Assembly (NCBI GenBank): GCA_037957365.1
Contig: JARHVA010003524.1
Span: 1,774,001-1,838,000 of the forward strand
Direction: 5' to 3'
Source: Torreya grandis
Taxonomy: Eukaryota > Streptophyta > Pinopsida > Cupressales > Taxaceae
DNA: 64,000 nucleotides
Both the position numbers and the translations under genes were made by a program. The notes below the pieces were generated by a model. It saw only the letters and a list, made by a program, of their open reading frames with translations, did not search any database and was not told where the DNA came from. Each line of letters starts with the position of its first letter. Position 1 is the first letter of the stretch. Positions 1 through 13,749 of the stretch are shown here, piece after piece.

Positions 1-3000
1 TGAAAGTGCCAAAATGGGCTAAAACCTTTCAATCTCTCGATCGTTCCATTAGGCAAGTAGAACTAGTCATTAGGTTTCTTCTTGGTACGGCCAGTAGGAA
101 GACTTCTAAGACAAATGATCTTGGTGGTGGATATTAAAATTTTTTAGATTCACATTAATTTTTTTATTTCAAGGATTAGCTTCTTATGCTTTATGAACCA
201 ATCTTAACAAGTTGACTATCTTATTTGCTAGTCAATCCCCACACCCTATAGGTTTTGCTCATGTTTGAGCTAGTCCATATAATCTAGCTAATGAAATGGC
301 TTATAGAAGATTTTAACTTCCTTATTTCATGTTACCCATGTTTGGTTTCATGATTTAAAGTGATTTTATGGTTCAAATAGTTTAGGTTGCAAGTTGATGT
401 TGCTAGTGAGGTTGTAGTCAGTTTCAACACTTGCATAAGGTTTCTTTCTCTACAATGGTTGCCTATGGATATGATATGTTGTCCTTAATATTTCCCATGT
501 CATTAAAATTACCCTCCTAATATTATTTTCTCAAGATCATACATTGATCAAGAACACAGTTATATGTAGTACACAGTCAGCCTTCTACTTGTTTCTAACT
601 AAAGTCATGGTGTATGAAGGTCATTATAATGCTCATGGAAGTGTGATAAAGAGTCTAAGAGGTGTTGGATATATACTTACAACATGATAAAAAAAACTAA
701 GCCCCTCCAATTAACACAAGAAGGACTGTGATATTCAATGCAATATACATACACAGCCAATCCATTGATGTGCACTTACAGGTGCTTAAAGGAGGATAAT
801 TACGTTGAGACACGGCACATAGTTCATGTGAATCCCTTCAAGGTTGTAAATATATATTTTAAGGTGTTGAGATATTCTAAAACTTGTTGAATGCCCAATC
901 ACCCTACACATTGTTCATGCTCCTACTCACTACCTGGACTGTAATTGAATGCACACCTACAGGTGGCCCCATAGAGATTTGAAAGTGTTGTTCAAACATG
1001 TGTGAACATGTTTCAATAAACTCTTTGAGGTTTGTGGATGTTTGAGGTACTTTTTCAACCATGTTTAGGACATTAAACTAGTAATCAGACTTGAGAAGTC
1101 ACCTCAAGTGAAAGAACTATGTTTTACAGACAAGTTCTCTAAAAGCTCCAAAATAGATCCCTAGGCACTTTTGATGCCATTATGTAATGATGTATCATGG
1201 AGTCTAAACATGCTTTTATGATTACATATCATAGACCTATCCTAGGGGAAGAGCCTTGAAAAAGTAAATAGATGTATGACTAGAATAACATGGTGTTTTA
1301 AGGCCTCCAAGTCATGTTTTTGTTCACTACAACTTTTCAATAATGTCTACAGGATTTGAACTTCTAAGTAACCTTCACAATCCAAAGTTGTAGTAAATAG
1401 GCATATCTTCATGTTAGGTAGTTTTTTTGAGTTGATAGAGCACATTTTTGGTTCAAAGATTATAAAATGAGGTTGGAGAGAAAGGTATTGACCTCCATCA
1501 GCACCTATAGGTGCATCTTTCTTCAAAAAAGTCACCTACAGCTTGATTGTGGGTGACTCACCAAATCATGAAGTGAGTTTTAGGAGATGGGAACCTATAA
1601 AATCAAATACTTGTTAATGCAGGTTGATTCCAAATGATTCAAAATACATGAAGGTATCAATAAAATATTTAAAGGGTAATATCCACCTACAAAACCTGTG
1701 CTTATTCCAAATTAGTCAACTATAGTTGACTGTAGATAACAGTGAGATAGAAGATGATGTTCTTGATGTTGGCATCACACGAAAATGATGAGGATGGTCT
1801 AGATGAATTGACAAATTACTTTGGGGACTTAAATGAGGTCTTATGAAAATGATCCAAGTTCCAAACATGTAGGTATCACCTAAAGGCAGGAGAAACACAG
1901 TCACAACCATATGACTTGCAGTCTAGACTAGTCAAGAAAGAGTGTGAAATGAAGGGTTTGAGAAAAAATTATGAGGTAATCATGTTTGGAGAATTTCCAA
2001 AATGATAATGATAATTACCATATTAAGATACTCATACCACATGGAAATAGGGGAAGGAGAGGTTTCTATCAGACAACCTATAGTCCATTCTTATGCATCC
2101 TACACACAGTCAACATTCTCAAGAAGTTTGTCTTGCATTTTAGAGTGTTTGAGGGTGATGAGAGTATAATCAAACCCTAAAATTCAACATAGAGAGTACC
2201 CATGACTTGGTGAGACCCTTCATATTACCATTTGGTCTATGAAAATAGGGGAAGTGCCCAAGGGTGCAAACTTGTAGTTTTTGAGAAAAGAAGGTAGGGG
2301 TGAGTTGAAGATTGATTGAGGCATCCAATGAAGATTATAATATATGTGTCATACATGAATGAAAAAAAGGGGACCCTCATATATGATATAATTCTAATAG
2401 GTTAGTTCAAACCTACAAGGATGTAGGAAAACCTACTTGGTCTAGTCTAGGCCTAAAACCCTCAAGGGGTATGCTACCACTCCTAGCACTAGATGAACAT
2501 TAAAATCCATTGGAAAATGTTTGTGGGGATTTATAAGGACCTTTGAATTTATTGGAATGTAGAGAAAACCATAGAGAATTCAGTTCTTGGCTCAGACCAA
2601 CTCAAGCCTACACAAAATGGAGAGCAAAAATTGAGAGGGCAACTTTGAGAGATCACATATGCTTGGAAGCTTTACAAGGGAGTCTTAGGAGTTAGTGAAT
2701 GATGAAGGAGGCCCTAAACATTGTATTTTGTGGAATTTGTTTGAAAATCCAATGTCATACTTGTATGAACAATCTTAATGTACTTTAAACCCTCTAAAAC
2801 CCTTGGTAGTGACCTGATTAGGAAAATGAAGGAGAAGGGGAATCCAAATGAACTAAAATGGCTTGGAAAATGATTGGAGGTTGTAAAGGACTCTCTAGGG
2901 ATCCTCCCCATCAACTTGATTTGTACCCTACATGTACAGACAGGGTGAAAAATGTCTTTTCTTAACTATTTTTCATCTTTTGCAGGCATGGAATGGTTTT

Positions 3001-3538
3001 AAACGATGCAATCCACTTTGGGAGAGAGATTGACACTTGAACTAACCCACTATGTTCATTTATTGCTTCATCTAATCTCATAAATTACTTTTCAAGTGCC
3101 TTCATCTTTGCCAGTCAAAATTAGCATAGTGAACAAGCAAGTGAAAAGGTGAAAGTTCTAAGTGGGAGGCCTTTTAAGGTCTACCTAAGGAATATAAGGT
3201 CTTGAGGAGTCCTAATAGGTGTCATATAGTCCTCTATATGGATCATATTAGAAAACTAAAGACCAACTTTGGTGTCAAGTGTAAAGGGTGAGTGAAAGAG
3301 AAGTTATTTGGACTACAGGTAATGATAACTCATATATGGAAGAATCTTCATGATTAGGGATGAAACCAGTGCATGTTGGATCATGTCTACAACCCCTCCC
3401 TCTTAGTGCAATCATCACATCTATCCCTATTCTATTGTGGGATGTTCCAAGAAGGCCAAATAATGAAGGCAATTTTTTGAGCAAGCAATTGAGGAGTTTT
3501 ATGCCACATCTCAGGAGTTTCATGTTTTGAAGGACATT
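1..3538. other. Intergenic, no recognisable gene
   Basis: All frames are broken by stops and I recognise no protein domain on either strand. The sequence is AT-rich with short palindromes of the type CACCTACAGGTG (about 956-967) and GCACCTATAGGTGC (1501-1514). It reads like old, decayed repeat DNA, but I could not assign a family. Confidence 0.5.
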
Positions 3539-3890
3539 TGACTAAGTAGACACATGGTCTATTTCATATTCCTCTCTCCTACATGTGTAACTCCTTTTTT
3601 CATCATGACACATGTTCTAGTGACTGTTAGACTTCATTCTTTTCTCCTCTCTCTCTAATTCTATAAGTAGTAGCCATTTTGGCTCTTGTAACTAATACCA
3701 CACCATGTATGTCAAAGCCCTGCTAGATTGACATTGTATTTTTCCTTTGAATAATTAATGAAAGTCTATTTTTGAGTTCATGAACATTTTTATAAGTGTT
3801 CAAATTGATGTGTGGTGATGCTATGCGATAATCTTCTATCCTTGCTTCTCCTTATCCTCTCATGTTTATGCAAGAGTTCCTATTCTAACA
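3539..3890 (+). mobile_element. Possible LTR (solo or remnant)
   Basis: This 352-bp segment begins TG and ends CA (ending in attctaaca), contains a pyrimidine-rich tract and then a TATA-like ctataagtag near 3661, as an LTR U3/R region would. The bases just after it (ggtcatatagag) vaguely resemble a decayed initiator-Met primer-binding site. There is no second copy in the window and no target-site duplication that I can see, so this is a weak call. Confidence 0.3.
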
Positions 3891-4589
3891 GGTCATATAG
3901 AGTGTAGTTAGTGTATTAGGCTCCTTTAAAGTGTAAAATTTTCCTTATAGTGTGCAATATGACCTCTGGTTCACTTATGTTGTGTTTCCACATGTATATC
4001 ACCTCTATGTTGAAACACTTATGTTAGAACCTTTTTATGACTTGGAAGCTAGTGTGTATGCTTTATTTCTTAGTGAAAGAAGTATGATGTTCCTGTGGAA
4101 ATATTTATAAGGTATCACCCCTTAAATTAGTTTCATTTCATGTAAACTTATATCTCTTTTCCCACAAGTAACTAGTTAAGTAGGTGATAAGCATTTCAAG
4201 GTATATTCAGGGAGCTAGCCCTTAAACCTAGAGGTCTACTTCTACCTATAGGTAAACCCACATTCCTATAAGTATTCCCATGTTGCCCAAATCTATAGGA
4301 GGCTTGAACACCATACTCTAGGGTGAAATATTTGGTGACAACGAGTCCATTTGTAAATATCATTTGGTTTTCTTCCCCTTGAGGGTTTTCCACATATATG
4401 ATGTGTTATCTTGTTTCATGCTCTTATATGGTTGCTTATGCTTTCTAAGATCTATGTACTTGTATGAATGGTTCGTGATTTTTATGTTGAATTGAATGAA
4501 TTATTTGAAGAGTGATTCACCACCCCTCTCAATCATTGTGCTTCCAACACTGATTAGATGATTGAGGCCTCATTGAAGACTAACATTAA
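3891..4589. other. Intergenic, nothing recognised
   Basis: No coding signal, RNA gene or clear repeat copy was seen here. Confidence 0.4.
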
Positions 4590-5995
4590 AAGTATGGGGT
4601 GCATAAGGGAGATCCATGAGCATAATTGGGTGCAACAGTTGATAGGTTGAAATGCATGTAGCCTAGGAAGAGGAGATAAATTCATCATGTAAGAATGAAA
4701 AATACACATGGATGCGACTCAAAAAGAAAGAAAAGATGGAGTCGTAGGGGCTCTTGCAAAGTTCAGTGCAAAGTTGAACCCTAGTTATCCCAAAGACAAC
4801 AAGAACCAATCTTGCTGAGATAATGCCATAGAAAAGGATGCAAGTTTTACTTTCCATAAGAAAAATATAAATCACCTTGAAGCACAAGGAAGCACAAAGC
4901 ATATGATTTTTCCAAAAATCATAAATCCAAATGAAATAATTACTTATGTTAAAGATTTGTACACACTTGGAATGAACAAGGAAAATAAGCAAAATAAATG
5001 AACTAGTTGTCCAAGGATGAACAACCATGTTAGTGTGGAGTGGTCTTGACCCCATAAATTTTCTAATTATAGCCAAGACAAGGAGTGTGTGTGTATCAAA
5101 ACAGACAAATGAGCAATAAAACTCCCAAGAAGTAGAGAGTGGCACACATAAACCTATTCTAGCATGTTCACATGCACAATGGGAACTGCCAGCAAGGTAG
5201 GCATGAACCAGCAAGACTAATTCCATGCACAAAAAATGACAAAATAATAGGATCAATATAAATAATACCACATGAATCCATGAACTATAGCAGAGATTGT
5301 ACGGATAAATATTAGGAGTTATGACTAGCTTTTGATCCTAATAGGTAGTTGAGAAGTGGCAATAAATGATGAGGTAGATAGCCTTAAATAGTCTAGAGCA
5401 ATAACTACCCATTGGACATCCAACACAATAACTACTAAGTGTTGGTAGTTTAGATAAAAAGTGACATGTAGGGTTCTTTCAAGCCTATAAAATGTAGACA
5501 CTTGAGAAGGAGAAGAGGTTGATCAGTTGTTATTTCTATTGATCGTTGTTAGTTTCTAAAAGCCTCAAAACCTTAGAAAAATATTGTAAAAATAATATTA
5601 GTAGAGTTAGGAGTAATAATGATAGATTGTAATATTTTAAGCACCATGAGTGCTTTGTATACCTGAACTATTATATAATGGAAATTGTTATTGTTTCAGA
5701 TATTAGTGTCTATGGCTATGAATATTAGAACCTTGATATTATGTTCATGATTATGTTATTGTTATGTTCCTTAGTGGTCACTGTAATGAAAGTATGTGCT
5801 CTTGAATAAAGTATTATTTTAATGTAGATTGTATGTATGTATGCTTGTTTATTCCCATGGTTTAAGGAAATAGTTCCAAGTTCACTTTAGGTACCAGAAT
5901 GTGCAAGTAGATTGCACTCACCATCAATGCATGCAACTACCCTCATCCTACTTTGGTTCCCCTCTTTGCACTTTGGGTGAGTGTGAAAGGTACTC
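4590..5995 (+). mobile_element. Left LTR-like direct repeat of a short LTR element
   Basis: This ~1.4-kb segment is a diverged direct copy of 7550-9035. Both share long stretches in the same order: the gaaatgcat...gaagaggag block, the caaagacaacaagaacc block, the TATA region and the ggtttaagga...ttaggtacca end. A TATAAAA box at 5486-5492 and an AATAAA at 5805-5810 lie where the U3/R and R/U5 boundaries of a plus-strand LTR would fall. The left copy lacks about 70 bases near its start that the right copy keeps. Exact ends are uncertain because no clean TG/CA pair or target duplication stood out. The alternative is a simple large duplication. Confidence 0.55.
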
Positions 5996-7549
5996 TTGCA
6001 TGATATGTCAATGTTATAAGGTCATTTTTTGGTATCTTAAAGGGTGTGCATTGGAGAACTAACACGAAACTAGCCAAAAGTAGACCAACATTTTAGGGAG
6101 GATCCTGAGAAATAAAAATAAGGTTGCACACATGTCTTGCACAAGAAGAGTATAGTAAAGGAGCATGCACAAGATGCATATAGAATAAGGATATCACACA
6201 AAATGATTTATCATGTAGGGAAATCCAAAAACATATCATGAAGCCACAGGCATGGGGCTTGAGGATAGGAAATGACAAATGATGAACTCGTCAGTTGTAA
6301 AGTTGAAAGTTAGCCAAAGCTAACAAAGATAAAAAAAATTGATTATTATTAAATTTAAAGGGATCAATGTATGAATCAGCTATGTTACCTATCATAAATT
6401 GAAAGGATTGATGCATGACTTAGTTACACTACCATAACACAAAATAGACTAGCCAGTAACCCACATCCACAACTATAAATAAGGGCATTCACCCACAATA
6501 AAGGTTTCTAAAAGAATTTGTTGGTGAATAGGGTTGATTTTTAAGTAGGGTTTACATCACTAGAGTTTTTATTGAGACCAAGAAGGGTGTGAGGTAACCA
6601 TTGAAGGAAGCAGCCTCTCAGTTCCATAAGAAAGTGAGAGTGAAAGTAAGAACCGATAGCTCTTCAAGAAAGCTAAGAAGCCCTTGTTATATATCCAAAG
6701 GGATAAACACCCCATGAAATAATTGTTTTAGATAACAAAATCTATATGTTGAAACTGTAGTGTGGTGAGGATTATAAATTAAAAAATTTGCCATTCAATT
6801 AGTGGCTTGGGAGGGGTGTAGGTTTGACAAGATTACTAACCAATGGAATAGCCACATGTATAATATTCCAACTAAACTATTGGACAATAAATCACTCAAG
6901 AGTGACTCATTGATCTCCATTAATCAAGGATGGTTAGAGAGTAGGTAGCATAGGAGATGACTCGATAAAGGTTCAAGGATTTCCATCAAGCACAGATGGG
7001 TAGAGGCTAGGAAATGCAATGATTAGACCCAAAGGAGAAGAGGAATAGGGTCAAGGATAACTAGTGTAGTTTTTCATCAAATAATGTTGGAAACTCCATG
7101 GGAGAAGATAATTTTTGATGGTGTTGAGCATGCAAGAAATGATGAGACTATGAGGATAGGAGAGGTGTTGAGATAATGAAAAGGATAACGAGTGTAGTTT
7201 TTCATCAAATAATGTTGGAAACTCCATGGGAGAAGAGAATTTGTGATGGTGTTGAGCATGCAAGAAATGATGAGACTATGAGGATAAGGAGAGGTGTTAA
7301 GATAATGAAAGATTATAGAAGGTATTCACACTACTATACCAATTAGTGCATGCCTATACCTACCTTGAGTTGAGAGGAATTTGATAGAGCACCCAGTCAA
7401 AGGAGGTTATCGTAAAACTGAGAGAGATATGGAGCCAACATTAGCTAGAGGACCAAGTGCAATAGGGTGACCATCAATAAGGGGGGTGGATATCACTTGT
7501 CCCTAATTAGTTGTCTATGTCCCTATCAAATTTTGACACCAAAAGTGTG
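5996..7549. mobile_element. Non-coding internal region between the LTR-like repeats
   Basis: Only ~1.55 kb separates the two repeats and no gag or pol motif is readable, so the element would be non-autonomous or internally deleted. The first ~100 bases (5990-6095) are related to 11676-11775, suggesting another member of the family there. It holds a 128-bp tandem duplication (7053-7309). A purine-rich ataaggggggtgga at about 7472 could be a polypurine tract before the right repeat. Confidence 0.45.
7053..7309. repeat. Tandem duplication, 2 x 128 bp
   Basis: The block starting aaggataac at 7053 is repeated starting at 7181 with only a few differences; agtgtagttttt recurs at 7063 and 7191. The open frames on the minus strand here are the duplicated sequence read twice, not a gene. 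Confidence 0.9.
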
Positions 7550-9035
7550 AGGTGCATAGGAGAAAGCTATATGAGGAGGATACACAAGTAGAGGCAATAT
7601 AAGTGTGTCAAATTGAAGCATGGAGGATGCATAGAGGAATATTATCATGAGCATAACTAGGAATAGCAGGTGGTAGGGTGAAATGCATACACCTTGGGAA
7701 GAGGAGTTGAAGTCATAACGCAAGAATGCATGATACACATGTAGGAGACTTAACAAGAAAGTAAAGGAGTCATAGGGGCTCTTGTAAAGGTCAATGCAAA
7801 GATGAACCTAAGTTTTCCAATGACAACAAGAACTAATCCTGCTAAGAATAGGCCATGGAAAAATGTGAAAGTTTTACTAACCTCAAGAAAAATGGAAATC
7901 ACCTCAAATGACAAGGAGATGCAGAGCACATGATCTTGTTGAAAAGTGTAAATCCAGATGAAGAAATTTATTATGGTGCATTTTCATAGATAATTAGAAT
8001 AAATAAGGAAATTAATCAAAATAAATGATTGGGTGGTCCACATACTATCATGTTAGTGTGGGGTGATGTTGACCCCATAAATTAGCTAGGTATAACCAAG
8101 CTAATTAATGCAAATGTGGAAAATAAGATAAATGAGTGATAGAAGTCCCAAGGAGTGGAGAGTGGTGTGTGTAAACCAAACCCTAACATGCACAATGGGA
8201 ACTGCTAACAAGGTGGGCATGAGATGACAAGACTAAGTCCATGTGTGCAAAATGAAAAAATAACAGGATTAAGACATAAAACTATGTGAATCTAGGAATT
8301 ACATCAGAGATCATGAGGATAAATGGTAGAATTTTTGATTGACAACTGATCCTAAAAATAAATTGAGAAGCAACAAAATATGAGAAGGTAATAAGCTCAA
8401 ATAGTCAAGATAAATAATTGTCAAGTAGACATATGGTGTAATAACTACTAAGTGGTGTAAGTTGACTTACCAAGTTGCAAGCAGGGCTCTTAGAAGCCTA
8501 TAAAAGGTAAACAGTTGAGAAGCAAAAGACATTGATCGGTTGCTACTACTACTATTGTTGTTAGTTGATAAAAGTTGTGATAATTTAGAGAAATATTTTA
8601 GGAATAATATTAGTAGAGTTAAGAGTAGTAAACATAGCCTGTAATATTGTAAGTGCCATGAGATCCTTGTATACCTGAAATATTATATAATGGAAATTGT
8701 TATTATTTTAGATGTTGGTGTCTATGGTTATGACTATTAGAACCTTGATATTATGTTCATGAGTATGTTGTTACTAACTTCACTAATGGTTTCACTAAGG
8801 AAAGGATGAACACTTGAATAGAGTATTATTTCTATGTATATAGTACGCATATATGATTTTTTATTATGATGGTTTAAGGAGATAGTTTAAAGTGAAATTT
8901 AGGTACCAACACACACGAGATAATACTGATGAGTATAATTAGTGCACATGATCATTCACCACTAATACATGTAACTACCCCAACCTGCCTTAGTTTCCCT
9001 CTCTACACTTCAATTGAGCATGCAAGGTACTTGTT
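7550..9035 (+). mobile_element. Right LTR-like direct repeat of a short LTR element
   Basis: Direct copy of 4590-5995, with TATAAAA at 8499-8505 at the matching place. It keeps ~70 bases near its start that the left copy has lost. The two copies have many substitutions and small indels, so the insertion or duplication is old. Confidence 0.55.
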
Positions 9036-10320
9036 GACATGTCTCTTGTAATGGAGACACCAATGTTATGCTCTTAGGGTGGTGAATCCCATCAATCCTC
9101 TCTTGAAAGGAATCCCATGATGTGGGTCTCCCCAGGGTATTTATCTATCGGGTCACAACATGATGATCTTTGCTCAATTGGGCATTGTGGATTGTTTTGG
9201 TCAAGGGGCATTTGCTAGTTTGGTAATATTCATTCATTTTAATCATTTTCTAGTATGTGTGTTGTTTAGAGGTAAATACTAGTTTAGTGTCTTGCTCATG
9301 TAGGTTTTTAGGGTATTTCAAGAAATGAAGACAAACTAACATTTTTAGATGTTGCCAATATCTTAAAAATCATCATTTAGGTTTTGTTCAAATGAGTGTT
9401 TGGCTGATTTTATCTATTCATTCATTCTATTAAATTGACATTCAAAAATACATTTACGTAATGGAAATGATATTGAAATTGAAATAACACATTAATATCA
9501 AAATGCATTCAGAAACTAATCTAACCCTAACTAACAAACTAATAAAAAAGAGCAAAAGAGAGGGGAAAGGAAACAAAATCTTGTTATCATGCAACAAAAT
9601 CCATTCATTTCTATTTCAAACAAACACAAAACCAAACCCTCACCTAGCCAACATGTACACAACCATTCAACGGGGTTAGTGCAAGAGTCTGAGGGAGAAG
9701 GAAGCGAGAAGAAACAATAACACCATCACCATTTACATGTGTAGATAATCCCAGTAAATCTCCATAACCTCCATTAAACTGATAAAATATTGGATAACAC
9801 AAAGTGCCACCATAACTGTAGGAAAGCAAAGAGAGGGAGAGAAAAATAATTAAACAAAGTAGCTGGTCTAATATTCCTTTGTGGGGAAACAAAGAGCCAA
9901 ACCTTATACAATATAACTCAGTCAATATATAGAGAATGGCCTTCCAAAGGGAGAAAATTTTCCTCCAAAATTATCACCAACCACCATTAATGCTCCTAGC
10001 TACCTCTTTCCTTCCTTCCCCTCTAAATTCACCACTTTTATTGTTCACAAGCTGCAAAAAAACCAAAACAAATCAAAACATTACAATTTAAAAAATGAAT
10101 AGTAAAATAACATACAAAAATATGAACATGTTTTCAACTAGGTATAATCAGGCAAAATTGAGGCCACCATTGCGTCTGAGATGGAATCAGGTTTTTGTAA
10201 AAGTAAATGGTTCGAAAAACTGACATTAGGATCAAAAGTTATCATTAAAAAACTAAACATGGGTCAAAATGAGGCCCAATAAACCTAATTGGGCTTTTGG
10301 GGCATGACATATAGTTTAAA
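9036..10320. other. Intergenic, nothing recognised
   Basis: No domain, RNA gene or clear repeat copy. The longest open frame, on the minus strand at 9644-9925, has no recognisable content. Confidence 0.4.
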
Positions 10321-10329
10321 AGGTTTTTT

Positions 10330-10910
10330 TTTTAAATTATACCTCCTAGTTCTAATCAGGATTTAGAAGCCCAAATAGAACTGAGGAGCACTTCAAGACC
10401 TAATCGACACTTTTCTCTTCGATTAGAACTGTAGGTGTCTATGTTCAAGTTCACTATGCTAATTGGGTTTTAAATCCTACATAGAACTAAGGGTTTTTTC
10501 CTAGGCTATCCCCTACCTAATCCAGGTATTTTCCTTGAATAACACTATGTTATCCTAACACCCCCTCCTAAACCTAACCAAATATTTTTCTTTGACTAAC
10601 ACTAAACCTGACTCCCCTGATTCCTTGATGACCTAATCCAAACCTAAGTCTCGATCAACACTAGATACTCAACCAACAATCAAGCCTAGACCTAGTCAGG
10701 GTTTAGAACCTCGAGTGCAACTACAATGCACCCAGGCCCAACCTATAGCCTAATCATGGATTTATCCCCGATTAGAACTATGTTCATCCTAAGACCTAGT
10801 CTATGACCCAATCGGTGATATAATCCCCGATTACAACTACGAAGACCCTTGCCCACTTGCCCTAGACCTAATCACAATCCAAAGCTTAGACAAAACTAAA
10901 CCCGTCTAAT
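10330..10910. repeat. Degenerate CCTAATC/GATTAGAACT repeat tract
   Basis: Two short words recur about every 40-70 bases: a left word like gacctaatc and a right word like cgattagaact or cgattacaact (for example near 10351, 10401, 10420, 10771 and 10831). Between them are C-rich connectors. The tract reads as an ancient minisatellite whose unit contained the inverted pair taatc and gatta. It has no coding content. Confidence 0.6.
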
Positions 10911-11129
10911 GTTAAACATAAATACCTACAAAAAAAGGGTCTGATTAGCACTAAAATAGGTAAAAAAATGACCCCAAAGACCTAATTGAGGGTTGAAATC
11001 TTGATTAGGTCTAGGGACTTAGAAAAATGATCACCACCTACAGCGAGACCTAACCAAGGTTCTAGGCAAGAACTTCAACGAGGCAAAAGTACATCAAAAA
11101 GTCATCTAGGGACCAAGTGTAAAATATGG

Positions 11130-11800
11130 AAATGACTCACATAAGCTTGGTCATCTCACCAAGAGAGATTTCGAAGATCAAAAGGGCATGAAAATCAAAG
11201 TAACCCCCCAAAGCAGTTGTAGGGAGTTGAGAGAGCAAGAGGGTAAGATTGTCAAGCGAGTATAGTGGCAGCAAGACTCTGCTTTGGGGTCAAGTGTTAT
11301 ATGTGAAACTTTACCATTCAAACTTGGTTATCATGATGGGATATGTTTCAAGAGCTATAATGGCACGAAAACTAAGATGACCTCCTTGAACAGGGTAAGA
11401 GAACTAGGCAAGCCAAGTTTTAAATACAAATTAGGAGGTCAAAACTCCACTTTCACATTAAGTGTCTTATATATATTTTTCTCGCATGGACATGGTCTTT
11501 CTAATAGTGATGGTTATGAGTCTTGGTCTGGCATGTAAACTGATACGAGCCACCAAGGTAACTTGAGAGTGCTGAGACCAATGAGCCGTGAGCATAAGCG
11601 GGAGTGGCTATAAAAAGAAAAAAGAGGTTCCCAAATTTTTGAAAAAAATAAGATGTGTTGTGCAAGCAACAATAGTACTCTTACATGATATGTCAGTGTG
11701 TGAAGGTTAAGTGTCATTATCTTAAAGGGTGCGAGTGGTAAAACTAGCACATGACTCGTGAAAAATAGACCAACATTAATAGTGTGAGATGTCAATAAAA
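11130..11800. other. Repeat-derived segment with LTR-element similarity
   Basis: Around 11100-11410 two ~170-base stretches resemble each other (both carry gcttggt/acttggt...aagagagatttc/tgtttcaagagc...gaaaa(t)c(t)aa). Bases 11676-11775 resemble 5990-6095, the start of the internal region of the LTR-like element on the left. I take this as another decayed member of that family. The open frame at 11284-11538 starts without an ATG and has no recognisable domain. Confidence 0.4.
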
Positions 11801-13749
11801 ATTAATAACCTTAAATTTGATGTTAATTTGACCATCATAGTGTAGTTTTGACCTTACATTTGATATTTATTTTACTTATCATATGGAATTTTTCCTTCTT
11901 TCTTAGAGAACGTTATGAAAAGAATGCAATACCTTGGGCATATAATTTAATTTGAGTCCATTTTGTTGTTCTGAAATATTTTTTCGAATTTGACATAGTG
12001 ATGCAACCAAATTAATGTCATTTATCACTAACAAAATAAAAATATTTAGAAAATATAATAAATCGTTAATCAATTTATTATATGATAAATCCAAGATAAA
12101 TTCTTTGATACTAAAATATATATTCAAGATGTTTATACTATTTACAAAAATATTTTTAAATAAAAATATATAGAGATACCACTTTATTTTCATGTAAAAT
12201 AATATTAACTTATTCATGAGTTTGAAATGCACAAAAGAATGATGAAACAATTTTACTCGTGTAGTAAAGAAGGCTAACTTTTCTCACTTTTTAGAAATGT
12301 TATATAGTAAATGGCACGTAGGTTGATTTAAAATAAGCTTCATTGTTTTTTTTTTTAACCCACTCAAACCATTTTTCTAAGGTTAGTTTTTATTAAATTA
12401 TTGAATTTGTCTAATATTTATGAAAAATTAACTCTTAAACTTTCACCCATGATTGTATGTACATGTTTGTGAAATATTAAAGTAAAAAATATATGTAGAA
12501 CGATTGTCATATTATATCAAATAATAGATGTGGAGAGGATAAATGGTCCTCCTCGTAAAGAATATAATGAAATATTTCAATAAATTATAATTTTATTCAC
12601 TTTCAATCTTACCCTCTAATTTTTTAAATAAGTAAGGAGATTTAAAGTTTAAATAGATCTCTATTTTTTTTAGCTATTATCTTAAATTAGATAAACTTGA
12701 TTTGAAGATAACCACTAAAAATATATTATTATTCATTAATTTAATTTACAAATAATTTATGGATAATAATGTGCACATAATATGTACTTATCTATAAAGA
12801 GTGCATTTAAAAAAAAACAAGAGTGTATTTCATAATATACACCACCATACCCTTTAAGATGTACTATGTAAAAGGAGAGGACGAATGAAGATACACTAGC
12901 CTAAGTAAGTTTAGTCAAAGAAATATGTTTGCAAATTGTCAAGAAGCAAACTAACGTGTTCAAGTAAAACATCAACACCACCCTTAATAAAAACTTAGGG
13001 AAAGTGAGCAAAGAAAAATCTCTGATATGGGTCTCGAAAACTAGGACATGTTAGGTACCCTTGTACAATTAGTACAAATAATGCCATGATCATGAGAATG
13101 GTTGATTTGAATATGATTCTTCTAAAATTATAGTTCGCAAAATCTCCAATGGCCAAGTGTATCACAATGGGTGTAGCAAACTAGTGTGCCATAAAATCAT
13201 TGTCTAAATGTCGATAGATATTAAATAATACTATGGTCTTTATGCCATTCCATCCTACCAAAATACATAGGTGGTGAGCCAATGTAACCACCAAATCAAG
13301 AAATAAATGGTGTTAAAGACAAGGATTTCTTTAAAACTGTAGGATGTCAAACATGAACGACACGCTTACCTACTGAATATTATATTTTATACTATTAATA
13401 AATGAGTGAAATTAATCAATAAGGTTCCCTATAGGTGCTTACCAAGTTTTCAAAAAAAAACATGCTCAAGTACAACCATCCTCAAAAAGTGTCCCAACAA
13501 ACTCACATATCGTGTGTGCAAATATGTCAGGTATCAAAAAAATGATTGGTTGGTCTTAAAAAGGTTGATAGAAAAGATAATAGTGTAGTATGAATTGTGT
13601 TAGCTAACATAAAACCAAGAAATTGGCTACACCATCTTGTTCTCTGAAAAAACACATTAAATGTTCATTCTTAGTGGCCAAAACATATCATTTTTGTGCA
13701 AAAGATCCCAAAAGAACTGTGTTCATTAGAAAAAAATCTCAACAAAAAA
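11801..13749. repeat. AT-rich intergenic DNA with a dispersed repeat copy
   Basis: Very AT-rich and stop-dense. Bases about 12520-12860 are a diverged copy of about 15951-16235: both contain gtggagg/gaggat, then attttattcac(t/c)ttca, then (c)cctctaattttttaaata, and end in gtgcattt/atgcattt...aatatacacc/aacatacact. No gene is seen. Confidence 0.5.

Noticed and set aside
4663..5271. 202-codon minus-strand ORF, the longest in the window
   Set aside because: It lies inside the LTR-like repeat and its counterpart copy near 7700-8240 is broken. It is Phe/Leu/Cys-rich with no domain, and the plus strand has TATA and LTR marks.
11903..12250. 115-codon minus-strand ORF, Ile/Leu/Asn-rich
   Set aside because: Low-complexity AT-rich sequence with no recognisable motif.
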